The notes: generated by a model not told the origin, from the letters alone. A stretch of 60,128 nucleotides of DNA from CAZRHH01 sp964599885 (GCA_964599885.1 CAZRHH010000013.1:1-60128); one strand, 5' to 3'. Counted from the first letter of the stretch, positions 1 to 8,496 are shown. Numbers and translations: made by a program.

Positions 1-60
1 CAAAGTGTCACCCATGTCCTCGTACATGTGTTACCTATGTGTCCGGTCTGAACACAACGC
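1..60. mobile_element. possible insertion-sequence terminus cut by window edge
   Basis: Two imperfect direct repeats of the form GTGT(C/T)ACC(C/T)ATGT begin at about 5 and 28. This kind of repeat resembles the ends I associate with integrase-type (IS481/IS3-like) insertion sequences. No transposase is visible inside the window, so the element, if real, lies to the left. The assignment rests on pattern memory only. Confidence 0.3.
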
Positions 61-206
61 TTCGGAGGGGGGAGCTTGCTTTTGGAGATCATGCCCGAAC
101 GCGACCATTCGATGGCTGCTCTGATCCTATTTTCAAGGCAGATGTCACAGATGACTGGATGGGATGAAGTAGCGGATGCGTTGCACGACGCTCTGGCCTC
201 ACCGCA

Positions 207-608
207 ATGGAGCGCATGACACTTTTCACGCTGGAACAGGCGGAGGCGTTGTTGCCGCAGCTCCGGGAGGAGTTGGGGGCGATGCAACGTTGCAAGGCGC
301 AGATCGATGGTCTGCGCGGCGCGCTTGGTCATGCTGTCGAGAAGTCGACGGGCAATGGACATGTGAAGGACGAAGAGGGGCTGGAGGTGAAGCGACGACA
401 GGCGGAAGCGCTCGTCGATCAACTCAACGAGCGGCTGGGGCGGATCAACGGATGGGGCGTCGAGTTGAAGAGCATCGACGAGGGGCTGCTGGACTTTCGG
501 AGCGAGCGCGAGGGACGGGTGGTGTATTTGTGCTGGCGGCTGGGGGAGGATCGGATCCGCTGGTGGCACGATGTCGATGCCGGCGTCGCGGGGCGGCAGC
601 CCTTGTAG
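207..608 (+). CDS. DUF2203 family protein
   Basis: A 133-aa soluble protein with the full pattern of the DUF2203 family. The N-terminus reads FTLEQAEALLPQL, the middle is a charged helical hairpin, and the C-terminal half has WGVELKS, GLLDF, REGRVVYLCWRLGE and WWHD, ending in GRQPL. The length is normal for the family and the biochemical function is unknown. Met1 and Met4 (position 216) are both possible starts. It is followed about 100 bp later by a plastocyanin-like lipoprotein in the same direction, but no link between their functions can be seen. Confidence 0.85.
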   Translation: MERMTLFTLEQAEALLPQLREELGAMQRCKAQIDGLRGALGHAVEKSTGNGHVKDEEGLEVKRRQAEALVDQLNERLGRINGWGVELKSIDEGLLDFRSEREGRVVYLCWRLGEDRIRWWHDVDAGVAGRQPL

Positions 609-705
609 GCGACGGGTCGGTGGTTTCTGGTCGCGGGTCGGGGTGGAACCACAGATGCACACACAGATGGACACAGATAGGAAGGGTTGGGAGGGGCTGA
701 GGGTG

Positions 706-1134
706 ATGCGGTGGAGTGCGATCGTGGTGTCGGCTGTAGCTGTGTTGGCTGCGGGCGGTGCGTGCGGCGGCGGGGATGATGGCAGCGGCGCTGACGGTGA
801 GGCGACGTCGGCGGATGCTGCTACGGCGGGGCCGACGCTGGATGCTGCGGCGGGCCCGACGTTGACGATTGTGGCGGACGATCTGAAGTTCGATACGAAG
901 GAACTTGAGGCGCAGGCGGGGGTGGTGACGGTGGTGCTGGAGAACGAAGACGACGGGCAGCCGCATAACATCAGCTTTCATCGCGGGAACAGCCGGAAGG
1001 GCGAGACGGTGGGGGAAACGGACATCGAGAACGGGCCGGCGGAGTCGCGGGTGACGATGCAGCTGGATGCGGGCGAGTATTACTACTTGTGCGACGTGCA
1101 TCCGAACATGCGGGGGCTGTTGGCGGTGGGGTAG
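706..1134 (+). CDS. plastocyanin/cupredoxin-like lipoprotein
   Basis: A 142-aa exported blue-copper-type protein. Residues 1-20 form a lipoprotein signal ending in LAAGGAC, so the mature protein should be lipid-anchored on the outer face of the membrane. A short acidic Gly/Ser/Ala-rich linker leads to a cupredoxin domain. The expected type 1 copper ligands are present: a His in QPHNISFH and the C-terminal Cys, His and Met in LCDVHPNMRG. The open frame continues upstream to 571, but that part runs through an ACAGATG-type repeat and has no signal peptide, so ATG 706 is preferred (GTG 703 is the alternative). It probably shuttles electrons in respiration; the partner is unknown. Confidence 0.82.
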   Translation: MRWSAIVVSAVAVLAAGGACGGGDDGSGADGEATSADAATAGPTLDAAAGPTLTIVADDLKFDTKELEAQAGVVTVVLENEDDGQPHNISFHRGNSRKGETVGETDIENGPAESRVTMQLDAGEYYYLCDVHPNMRGLLAVG

Positions 1135-1601
1135 CCGTTGGACGTTGGAGGTTGGATCTGTTGGTCGAGGATAGTCCGCGATCACCGTGAAGCTGGAGGC
1201 TGGATGTTGGAGGCTGGAAGGCTCCGTAGATGCGTTGCGCTGGCGACCGAGGACTCGTCGTGGATCGCCGCCCCGTCGCGAAGCTGGTGGTTGTTGCGGA
1301 ATTGGGTGATCCATCGCCGGATGCCGCACCCCCGCGGGCTGAAAGCCCGCGCCACGTGGTTTTGGGATTCGGGCGCGCGGCTCGATTTTCGTACGGCATA
1401 AGCTCCGGCGCTGCGAGCGGTGCGCATTCTGCCGCTGATTGTTGGAGAGCGGTTGGGTGGCTGGCTGTGGTTGCCTCAGGCATCGCGAGAACGGCTGCAT
1501 TTGTTGAGACGGGTGAGCGTTATGCGGCCATAGAATTGCGCTTATCAGATACGTCCGAGAGAATGACGGCACATGGTGATGCTGTTGATGAAGGCGGTGT
1601 A
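1135..1601. other. gene-free interval with purine-rich and hairpin repeats
   Basis: No credible gene is seen here, although long open frames cross it on both strands. It contains a run of GTTGGA/GCTGGAGG-type purine-rich units at about 1138-1225 and a CGCGGGCT-GAA-AGCCCGCG hairpin at 1333-1351. Similar units recur elsewhere in the window. Confidence 0.6.
1333..1351. repeat. REP-like hairpin, GGGCTGAAAGCCC family, copy 1
   Basis: Perfect inverted repeat CGCGGGCT / AGCCCGCG with a GAA loop, followed by CCACG. Related copies are at 2975-2995 and 25475-25489, with a variant at 54211-54233. All are intergenic. Confidence 0.7.
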
Positions 1602-2108
1602 ATGGAACGAACGATCGTCGAAGCGCGCAGGGAAGCAGTCGCACGGACGGACGCTCCAGCCGCTCTCATGAGTTGCGAATCCCTCGAATTCGAGACGACG
1701 TGCGCCCCTGACTTCATCGACATCACCGACGATATCGTCGGGATCGTTGCTTCTTCTGGTGTCAGATTTGGCCAGGTGAGCGTGTTTTCCCAGCACACGA
1801 CGGCCGCCATCAAGATCAACGAGAACGAGCCGCTTCTGCTTCGCGATATGGCGCGGACGCTGCGGCATTTCGCGCCGCCGAACGGGTATTACGAGCACAA
1901 CGACTTCTCGCGCCGGACGGTGAACATGAACGAGGACGAGTGCGCCAACGGTCACGCGCACTGCCAGCACTTGTTCTTGAGTGCGAGTGAGACGATCCCG
2001 ATCATCGACGGGCGGGTGGCGCTGGGGACGTGGCAACGCGTGTTTCTGATCGAGCTGGATCACCCGAGGGCGCGACGTGTGCTCGTCAACGTCATGGGAG
2101 CGGGCTAA
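1602..2108 (+). CDS. YjbQ / UPF0047 family protein
   Basis: The conserved domain runs from about residue 25 to the end of this 168-aa call. It carries the family signatures FIDITDDI, FSQHTTAAIKINENE, a DM...L..FAPP stretch, NGHAHCQH and DGRVALGTWQRVFLIELDHPR. The histidines in HTT and NGHAHCQH are the usual metal or active-site cluster. Members such as E. coli YjbQ have low thiamin-phosphate synthase activity in vitro, but their physiological role is unsettled. ATG 1602 follows an AAGGCGG ribosome binding site. ATG 1668 would give a family-length protein (146 aa) without a clear site. The downstream phosphodiesterase starts 13 bp after the stop. Confidence 0.85.
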   Translation: MERTIVEARREAVARTDAPAALMSCESLEFETTCAPDFIDITDDIVGIVASSGVRFGQVSVFSQHTTAAIKINENEPLLLRDMARTLRHFAPPNGYYEHNDFSRRTVNMNEDECANGHAHCQHLFLSASETIPIIDGRVALGTWQRVFLIELDHPRARRVLVNVMGAG

Positions 2109-2121
2109 CCGAGACGCGGCG

Positions 2122-2826
2122 GTGACAGCCAGGGCGCTGCAACCCGCGACTCGCGACTTCTACGCCATCGCGCACCGCGCGGGCAACAATCTCCATCACC
2201 TCGAACAGGCGCTCGAAACGGGCGTCGACGCCATCGAATGCGACTTTTGGTACGACCGCGGTCGGCTGACGCTGCGGCACGAGCGGAAGCTGCCGGCGCT
2301 GCCCGTGCTGTTCGACAAGTGGTTCGTCCGCTGGTCGTGGGGAGAGCTGTCGCTGCCGAATCTGCTGCGGGAGATCAACTTTCGCGCGGAGTTGTACCTG
2401 GACATCAAGTCGGGGACGCCGCGCGCTGCTGAGGCTGTGCTGCGGCTGTACCGCGACAACAGCTCGATGATGCCGAAGACGTCGGTGTCGTCGCAGCGGT
2501 GGAAGCTGCTCGACAGGCTCGGGCGCGCCGGCACTGATATGCGCATGTTCTATTCGGTGAAGCACGAGCGTGGATTGCGTGCGCTGTTGCGGCGGGTGGA
2601 GCGCGAGCATCCGCCGGCGGGGACGTCGATCCGGCACACGCTGCTTTCGCCGGAGCTGATCGAGCGGCTGCACGCCGTGGGGCTGGAGGTGTACGCGTGG
2701 ACCGTCAACAACGATGACCGGGCGCGGGAACTGCAGGGTTGGGGCGTCGACGGGATCATCTCTGACGCGCTGGAGGTGCTGCGGCAGGGGAGCCACGCGC
2801 CGGTGCGCGAGCCGCGAGACGCGTGA
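2122..2826 (+). CDS. glycerophosphodiester phosphodiesterase family protein
   Basis: A GDPD-type TIM barrel that hydrolyses glycerophosphodiesters to glycerol-3-phosphate and an alcohol. The catalytic N-terminal block is present: IAHRAGNN, then E..LETGVDAIECD and LRHE. The C-terminal block VYAWTVNNDDRARELQGWGVDGIISD is typical of the family. There is no signal peptide, so it should be cytoplasmic. GTG 2122 lies just after the yjbQ stop and suggests one transcript. ATG 2077 would overlap yjbQ by 32 bp and add 15 unconserved residues. Confidence 0.85.
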   Translation: MTARALQPATRDFYAIAHRAGNNLHHLEQALETGVDAIECDFWYDRGRLTLRHERKLPALPVLFDKWFVRWSWGELSLPNLLREINFRAELYLDIKSGTPRAAEAVLRLYRDNSSMMPKTSVSSQRWKLLDRLGRAGTDMRMFYSVKHERGLRALLRRVEREHPPAGTSIRHTLLSPELIERLHAVGLEVYAWTVNNDDRARELQGWGVDGIISDALEVLRQGSHAPVREPRDA

Positions 2827-2974
2827 CCGGGTTTTGGGGTGTTGTGCGTTTCACGGGGACTGGAAGGTGGAGGATGGAGGTTGGATGTGATGTGATGTGT
2901 GCGGCCAGCATGCCGTCGTACTCCGGACCCGAGGGATCGCTTCGCTTGGCGACATCACGCTGAGAACGCACGAC

Positions 2975-2995
2975 GCGCGGGCTGAAAGCCCGCGC
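2975..2995. repeat. REP-like hairpin, GGGCTGAAAGCCC family, copy 2
   Basis: Perfect 9-bp stem GCGCGGGCT / AGCCCGCGC with a GAA loop, followed by TACGG. It lies between the convergent genes ending at 2826 and 3062, next to a GGAAGGTGGAGGATGG purine run at about 2862. Confidence 0.75.
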
Positions 2996-3061
2996 TACGG
3001 TCGAGTGGCGTTGCTTCCGTTCCAATGACGTCACTGCGCGTTTGTAGTGCGAACCATCGGG

Positions 3062-4159
3062 TCACTTCGGGATGAGGTGGATGGCCGTGGCTTTGAAAGA
3101 GGCTACGACGGGTGCGCCCGGTTCCAAACCGAGTTCATCCAACGAGCGGCGGGTGACCCGGGCGATGAGCGGGATGCCGCAATCGATTTCGATGCGGGCG
3201 TCGGCGCCGCTGGGGATGATGCGCGTGATGCGGCCGGGGATCTTGTTGCGCGCGCTGCCGGCGAGATGTTCGGTGCCGACGCTGATGCTGATGTCTTCGG
3301 GCCGGAGGCAGACGAGCGCTTGCTCGAACCCGCCCTCGCTGACCGCTTCGATTACGTGGGCTCCGGCAGTGAGCGTGAGCAGGCCGTCGCTCGTCGATGT
3401 AACGCGCGCGGGGATGATGTTGGCGGCGCCGACGAACGCGGCGACATCCTCGTGGGCGGGGGCGCCGATGACCGACGCCGGTGTCCCGATCTGACGGATC
3501 CGGCCATCGATCAGCACGGCGATGCGGTCGCCGAGGCGGGCGCCTTCGTCATGGTCGTGGGTGACGATGACGGCGGTAACGTGCGTCTCGCGGAGGGCCG
3601 CTGCGAGATCGTTGGTGATGGCGGCGCGCGTCGGCTGGTCGAGCGCGCTGAAGGGCTCGTCTAGGAGCAGCACGTCGGGTTCGAGGGCGAAGGCGCGGGC
3701 AAGGCTTACGCGCTGCGCTTCGCCGCCTGAGAGCGCGCGCGAGGTGCGGCGGGCGAGCGTGGCGACGCCGAAGCGGGTGAGCCAGCGTTGCGTGCGCGCC
3801 TGGCGTTCGGCTCTCGGGATGCCGCGCAAGCGCAGCCCGGTCTCGACGTTGGCTTCGACGCTGCGGTCGAGCAGCAGCGGTTCCTGGAAGACGACGGCCA
3901 TGCGGCGGCGAAGCTCGAGTTCGCGGCGGCGGGTGGATCCGCCGTGGTACAGAATCTCGCCGTGTTGCGGGCGTTCGAGCAGCGCGAGATGCAGAAGCAG
4001 CGTCGTCTTGCCGGCGCCATTGGGGCCGATGATCGTGAGTACTTCACGCGGCTGTATGTCGAGCGACGGGACGTCGAGGAGCGTGCGCGCGCCGTGCCGG
4101 ACGACGAGGTCGCGGACGGAGAGTTTGGGCGTGGTATCGGGATTCAGCGCGGAAGCCAT
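3062..4159 (-). CDS. tupC: tungstate/molybdate-type ABC transporter ATP-binding protein
   Basis: A 365-aa ATPase that powers oxyanion uptake. It has Walker A GPNGAGKTT (about residue 45), the Q-loop VFQEPLLLD, the ABC signature LSGGEAQRVSLARA, Walker B VLLLDEPFSALD and the switch His in VTHDHDEG. The last ~130 residues form a TOBE/MOP-like domain (RPEDISISV; PGRITRIIPSGADARIEID), which in this family binds or senses molybdate or tungstate. It overlaps the permease gene by 16 bp and is the last gene of the operon. Tungstate rather than molybdate is inferred from the TupA and TupB neighbours. Confidence 0.85.
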   Translation of the reverse strand: MASALNPDTTPKLSVRDLVVRHGARTLLDVPSLDIQPREVLTIIGPNGAGKTTLLLHLALLERPQHGEILYHGGSTRRRELELRRRMAVVFQEPLLLDRSVEANVETGLRLRGIPRAERQARTQRWLTRFGVATLARRTSRALSGGEAQRVSLARAFALEPDVLLLDEPFSALDQPTRAAITNDLAAALRETHVTAVIVTHDHDEGARLGDRIAVLIDGRIRQIGTPASVIGAPAHEDVAAFVGAANIIPARVTSTSDGLLTLTAGAHVIEAVSEGGFEQALVCLRPEDISISVGTEHLAGSARNKIPGRITRIIPSGADARIEIDCGIPLIARVTRRSLDELGLEPGAPVVASFKATAIHLIPK

Positions 4160-4905
4160 GGCGTAGAGAGGCGGGAGGCAGTGCGGGCGCCGTCGGCGGG
4201 CATTCGATCGTCACCGCGCTGGCGCGTCTGCACCCAGGTGAAGATGACGTTGACGATGACCATCATCAGCAGCAGGATGATGCCGAATGCGAGCGCGGTC
4301 CCGAAGTTGCCCTGGCTCTGTTCGAGGAGGACGGCACCAGTGAGTACGCGGGTGTCGTCGGGGCGGTTGGCGCCGACCATCACCGACGCGCCGACTTCCG
4401 AGATGGCGGCGCCGAAGCCGGCCATGACGGCGGCGAGCAGCGGCAGGCGCACTTCCTGGAGGAGTAGCCAGAGCATTTGCGTCCGCGACGCGCCGAGCGC
4501 GTAGACTTGCAGCCGCAGCCGTTCCGGCAGCGCCGACAGGGACGCCGCGGTGAAGCCGGTGATGACGGGCGTGACGATGATCACTTGCGCGAGGATCATC
4601 GCCTTCTTTTCGTAGATCCAGCCCAGTTCGCCGAGGGGACCGCTGCGCCAGAGCAGGATGGCGATGATGAGCCCGATGACGACGGGTGGCATACCCATGC
4701 CGGTGTTGACCAGCGCGAGCGCGAGGGTGCGGCCGGGGAAGCGCCGAAACGCGATGAACGAGCCGGCGCCGATGCCGAGGACGAGCGCGATCAGCGTGGC
4801 GGAGCCGGAGACGACGATCGACCGCATGGCGATGTTGTAGACGTCCTGCTTGTTGTGCAGCAGCAGGTCGAAGGCTTCGCGCAGGCCGTCGAAGATGAGA
4901 TCCAT
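4144..4905 (-). CDS. tupB: tungstate ABC transporter permease
   Basis: A 253-aa inner-membrane permease with about six hydrophobic segments. The BPD-type coupling region reads ASLSALPERLRLQVYALGASRTQMLW, and the EAA-like Gly lies in YALGAS. The N-terminal MDLIFDGLREAFDLL and the segment GMGMPPVVIGLIIAILLWRSGPLG are characteristic of TupB/WtpB-like permeases. A GGAG ribosome site precedes ATG 4905. Its 3' end overlaps the ATPase gene, and it lies 40 bp downstream of the binding-protein gene, so the three form one operon. Confidence 0.88.
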   Translation of the reverse strand: MDLIFDGLREAFDLLLHNKQDVYNIAMRSIVVSGSATLIALVLGIGAGSFIAFRRFPGRTLALALVNTGMGMPPVVIGLIIAILLWRSGPLGELGWIYEKKAMILAQVIIVTPVITGFTAASLSALPERLRLQVYALGASRTQMLWLLLQEVRLPLLAAVMAGFGAAISEVGASVMVGANRPDDTRVLTGAVLLEQSQGNFGTALAFGIILLLMMVIVNVIFTWVQTRQRGDDRMPADGARTASRLSTPWLPR

Positions 4906-4945
4906 GAGACGCTCCTGCTCCGCCTAGCCTGGTAGCTGACGTCGG

Positions 4946-5872
4946 CTATGTGGCGGTCGGGTCTGGGTTGCCCGCGTCCGGGAAGAATAGCGGCTCGCCG
5001 AATTCGTCGACGCCGAACTCGCCGATCAATTCCTGTACGTCGGCGCTCGTGATGAACGCGGCGAACGCGCGGGCGGCGTCAACGTTGACGTCGCGGTGCT
5101 TCTCGGGATTGACGACGATGACATGATAGACGTTGAGCAGCCCTGGATCGCCTTCGTAGGAGACGACGAGATCGAGATTATCGGCCTGCGACAGGTAGGT
5201 GCCGCGGTCGCTGATTGTGTACGCGTTCTTCTGGTTGGCGATTTGCAGCGTCGCCCCCATGCCTTGGCCGGACTCTTCGTAGCCGGTCTGGCCCGCGGTG
5301 TCGATTTCGGCGGCGGTCCAGAGCTTCTTTTCGAGTGCGTGGGTGCCGGAGTCGTCGCCGCGGCTGATGAAGGGTGCGCCCGTCGTGGCGATCACCGTCA
5401 TCGCGTTGCTGACCGAGGCGGCGGATGCGAGCGCGGCGGGGTCGCTTTCGGGTCCGACGATGATGAAGTCGTTGTGCATGACGAGGGTGCGCTCGATGCC
5501 GTTTCCTTCGTCGATCATCGTCTGTTCGGCCGCGGGGGAGTGGACGAGGACGACGTCGGCGTCGCCGCGGGAGGCCTGCTCGATCGCCTGGCCGGAGCCG
5601 ACGGCGATCGTCTTGACGCTGTAGCCCGTTTCGTCTTCGAATATCGGCACGAGGACATCGAGCAGGCCGCTGTCCTGCGTGCTGGTTGTGGTAGCGAGGA
5701 TCAGTTCGCCGCTGGATTTGGTGGGAGCGGATTCGGCTGAGGCTTGCGCTTCGGTCGAGGCTTGTGGAGTGGCGTCTGTGGCAGGATCTTCGCTTCCGTT
5801 GTCGTCATCGCCGCAGGCAACGGCGAACACGAGGGCGATCAGGGCGACGAGAGAGAGCCACCAGTTTGTCAT
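4946..5872 (-). CDS. tupA: tungstate ABC transporter substrate-binding lipoprotein
   Basis: A 308-aa extracytoplasmic binding protein. A lipoprotein signal (FAVACGDDD) is followed by a ~35-residue acidic Ser/Thr/Ala spacer. The mature domain begins LILATTTSTQDSGLLD, the hallmark of TupA, in which the TTTS segment contributes anion ligands. Other family segments are GSGQAIEQASRGDADVVLVHSP, NDFIIVGP, SRGDDSGTH and YEESGQGMG. The ribosome site GGAGGAGG (5883-5890) lies 10 nt from the ATG. The palindrome at 5911-5934 is a likely operator. High-affinity tungstate uptake would suggest a W-dependent oxidoreductase elsewhere in the genome. Confidence 0.92.
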   Translation of the reverse strand: MTNWWLSLVALIALVFAVACGDDDNGSEDPATDATPQASTEAQASAESAPTKSSGELILATTTSTQDSGLLDVLVPIFEDETGYSVKTIAVGSGQAIEQASRGDADVVLVHSPAAEQTMIDEGNGIERTLVMHNDFIIVGPESDPAALASAASVSNAMTVIATTGAPFISRGDDSGTHALEKKLWTAAEIDTAGQTGYEESGQGMGATLQIANQKNAYTISDRGTYLSQADNLDLVVSYEGDPGLLNVYHVIVVNPEKHRDVNVDAARAFAAFITSADVQELIGEFGVDEFGEPLFFPDAGNPDPTAT

Positions 5873-5910
5873 TACGGAGTAACCTCCTCCACAAGCGCAT
5901 CGCGCTGCGG

Positions 5911-5934
5911 CGTCATGCTCACGCGAGCATAACG
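5911..5934. promoter_or_regulatory. palindromic operator candidate upstream of tupA
   Basis: Arms CGTCATGCTC and GAGCATAACG are separated by ACGC; ten-base arms with one mismatch. It lies about 40 bp upstream of tupA and downstream of the ModE-like gene. The outer CGTTAT-type half-site recalls ModE operators from other bacteria, so autoregulated control by the 6006-6344 product is the simplest reading. No clear -35/-10 pair could be fixed around it. Confidence 0.5.
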
Positions 5935-6005
5935 AGGCGTCCGCGCTGAGTCCAGTGCGGAAGATCAGGAAGGCCCGTGCATTGCAGCGCGCAGATTCGA
6001 GCGCT

Positions 6006-6344
6006 CTATTCGTGCTTGGAGAAGATGCGTTTGAATTCGGCGGTCATCGCGGATTCGATAGCGGCGCCGTACTCACGGTAGAGACGGACCAGGCGCTGGC
6101 CATCGTCGGTGAGGCGGGAGCCGCCGCCACCAGCGCCGCCGGCGGCGCTTTCGACGAGTTTCATGCCGAGGTTCTGTTCGATCTCGCGCAGTTTGCCCCA
6201 GGCGCGGCGGTAGGAGAGCTGCATGCGTGCCGCGGCATCGGACAGCGACCCGGTTTCGTCGATGAGCATGAGCAGGCGGACGCGATAGTCGCTGAGGACG
6301 ATTTGTCCGTTTTTTTCGAGCCAGAGCTTGGAGCGCGGTTCCAT
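6006..6344 (-). CDS. ModE N-terminal-domain (LysR-type wHTH) transcriptional regulator
   Basis: A 112-aa winged helix-turn-helix protein equivalent to the DNA-binding half of ModE. Family features include LMLIDETGSLSDAAARMQLSYRRAWGKL and a later wing with GGGSRLTDDGQRLV. The C-terminal di-MOP metal-binding domains of classical ModE are absent, and the protein ends soon after the dimerisation helix. It is the first gene before tupABC on the same strand. It probably controls that operon, although how it would sense tungstate without a MOP domain is unclear; TunR-type regulators are a possible comparison. Confidence 0.85.
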   Translation of the reverse strand: MEPRSKLWLEKNGQIVLSDYRVRLLMLIDETGSLSDAAARMQLSYRRAWGKLREIEQNLGMKLVESAAGGAGGGGSRLTDDGQRLVRLYREYGAAIESAMTAEFKRIFSKHE

Positions 6345-6437
6345 GTGGGTGCAGGGTACTGGACTGGGCTGTGGGAGGTGGGAGGTGGGAGTTGGGAAGT
6401 GGGAAGTGGGAGACGGGAAGTTGGAGCTCCGGATGCG

Positions 6438-8111
6438 TTAGTGCTGGTCGGTACGTTGGCTCTGTGTTGTGGTGGTCGCTGTGAGTGAGGCGGCGGATCG
6501 TCGTGATGCTGATTCGGCGGGCGCTGTGGACTGTGGCGCGTGGTCGAGGGGGATTTCCCGGATGAAGAGACTGATGACGACGGCAAACGCCATCACGGCG
6601 GCGGCGATGAGGAAGACATCGGTGATCGATGTCGCGAGTGCGTCGCGCATGGAGGCGAGCGCGGCCTCGAAGAGGCGTGGCGCATCGGCGCCGAAGGTTG
6701 CGCCGAAGCCCTCGTCGCGGACGCGCGCGAGGGCGCCGTCGTCGAGCAGCAGACGGGGGTTTCGCAGGGAGGCGAGGAGCGGTGTCGGGGCAGCATCGGC
6801 GACTTCGGGTGGCAGGCCGGCGGCGAGTTCGTCGTTGAGGCGGCGTGTGAGAAACGAACCGAGGATCGCTACGCCGATGGTGCCGCCGACGGAGCGCGCG
6901 AACGTGTTGAGCGACGTCGTGATGCCGAGCATCGTGTAAGGGACGGCGTTCTGGGTGGCGAGCACAAGTGCCGGGAAGCTGAGCCCAAGGCCGAACCCGA
7001 GTACGGCCATCGACCGCATGCCGGAGAACTGCGACGATCCAGCGTCCATGCGGGAGAGCAGGAACATGCCTGTCGTCGCGATCGCGAAGCCGATGACCGT
7101 CAGCCACTTGTAGCGGCCGCTGCGCGAGATGATCTGTCCGCCGAGGATGCTGCCGCCGACAAGTCCAAGCGTCATCGGCGTGAGGACGAGGCCGGCGTTT
7201 GTGGCGCTGAAGTTCAGCACGCCTTGCATGAAGAGGGGGATGTAGACGCTGCTCGAGAACATGGCGGCGCCGGAGACGAAGGTCGCGGCGGTGCAGACGG
7301 CGAAGATCGGGTTGCGGAAGAGCCAGAGCGGCACGATGGGATCTTTCGCGCGGTCTTCGATGACCACGAAGGCCGCGAGCATCAGCGCGGCGAACGAGAG
7401 CGTGGCGACGACCTGGACGCTGGACCAGGCGTAATCGTTGCCTGCCCACGAGAAGCCGAGCAAGAGCGGCACGATGGCGGCGGCGAGCGCGACGGCGCCG
7501 GCGTAGTCGAGCGGCTGCTGGGCGTCGCGGTGTTCGCTCGCGGGAAGGACGAGCGCGATGACGACGAACGCCGCGATGCCGAGCGGGATGTTGACGTAAA
7601 ACACCCAGCGCCAGTCCAGGTGATCGGTGATGCCGCCGCCGATCAGCGGCCCGAGGACGCTGGCGATGCCGAAGACGCCGCTCATGAGTCCGGCGTACTT
7701 GCCGCGTTCGGCCGGGGCGAACAGATCGCCGATGATCGCGAACGCGTTGGCGAAGATGAACCCGCCGCCGATGCCCTGTATGCCGCGGAAGATGATCAGC
7801 TGCAGCATGGACTGCGAGAGACCGCAGAGCATCGAGCCGACGAGGAAGATGATGATGCCGGCGAGGAAGAAGTTCTTGCGTCCGAAGATGTCGCCCATCT
7901 TGCCGACGATGGGGACGACGGTGGTCGACGCCAGCATGTAGGACGTGAACACCCAGGCATAGAGTTCGAGGCCCGAGAGGTCGGCGATGATGCGCGGCAG
8001 CGCGGTTCCGACGACGGTCTGATCCATGGCGGACAGGAAGAGGCCGAGCATGACAGCGCCCAGTATGGCGAAGCGCTGGTTTTTGTCGAGCGTGGCGAAC
8101 TGGTTTTGCAC
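6438..8111 (-). CDS. MFS drug transporter, DHA2 (EmrB/QacA) type
   Basis: A 557-aa proton-driven export protein with about 14 hydrophobic segments. The family motifs are visible: MDQTVVGTALPRI in helix 1, GKMGDIFGRKNFF (motif A) after helix 2, FRGIQGIGGGFIFANAFAIIG (motif B region) and GPLIGGGITDHLDWRWVFYVNIPLG (motif C and the typical WRWVFYVNIP). It starts at GTG 8111, with GAGGT four bases upstream. A run of 11 G at 8125-8135 lies just before the start. The substrate cannot be told from sequence. The small membrane protein upstream may share its transcript. Confidence 0.9.
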   Translation of the reverse strand: MQNQFATLDKNQRFAILGAVMLGLFLSAMDQTVVGTALPRIIADLSGLELYAWVFTSYMLASTTVVPIVGKMGDIFGRKNFFLAGIIIFLVGSMLCGLSQSMLQLIIFRGIQGIGGGFIFANAFAIIGDLFAPAERGKYAGLMSGVFGIASVLGPLIGGGITDHLDWRWVFYVNIPLGIAAFVVIALVLPASEHRDAQQPLDYAGAVALAAAIVPLLLGFSWAGNDYAWSSVQVVATLSFAALMLAAFVVIEDRAKDPIVPLWLFRNPIFAVCTAATFVSGAAMFSSSVYIPLFMQGVLNFSATNAGLVLTPMTLGLVGGSILGGQIISRSGRYKWLTVIGFAIATTGMFLLSRMDAGSSQFSGMRSMAVLGFGLGLSFPALVLATQNAVPYTMLGITTSLNTFARSVGGTIGVAILGSFLTRRLNDELAAGLPPEVADAAPTPLLASLRNPRLLLDDGALARVRDEGFGATFGADAPRLFEAALASMRDALATSITDVFLIAAAVMAFAVVISLFIREIPLDHAPQSTAPAESASRRSAASLTATTTTQSQRTDQH

Positions 8112-8496
8112 GCGGACCTCAAGCGGGGGGGGGGGAGCGGCGAACAGATATCAGCGCAGAGCGCAGAGAACGTTATCGACTGTGATCCGCGTCGTGGAGA
8201 GCGTACCGGCGCGGCGGTGTGCGCTCAACGCGATCATTTCGCGAAAGGCGCTGAGGGCAGTGCTTGCTGGCGGAACCCAGGAACGGTTGGTTGGGAGCAG
8301 CAATGCTCGTGGGAGCGGTGCGGGTTGTCCGGCGGCAGAAAATTGGCGAACGGCCGCCCCCGGCAGGACTTGGGGGACGGCCGTCCATGAGAGGGAATAT
8401 GGCTTGTTGATGGACCGCGCGCGAACTACCGCATCGCGGAGGGGGCGTGCGGTGGGTAGCTGTCGGTGGGCGTTCGTGCGAGGGGCCGGAGGACCG
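8112..8496. other. leader interval between small membrane gene and MFS gene
   Basis: No credible gene is seen. It contains the 11-G tract at 8125-8135 and an inverted repeat ACGGCCG (8350-8356) / CGGCCGT (8378-8384) whose inner CCCC/GGGG also pair. The hairpin has no strong U-run on either side, so it could be an attenuator, a processing site or a weak terminator. Confidence 0.5.

Noticed and set aside
445..1644. 399-aa minus-strand ORF
   Set aside because: Arg/Pro/His-rich, crosses the DUF2203, cupredoxin and repeat regions; composition of a shadow frame.
6540..8390. 616-aa plus-strand ORF
   Set aside because: Antisense to the MFS gene, highly charged low-complexity composition typical of a GC-rich shadow frame.
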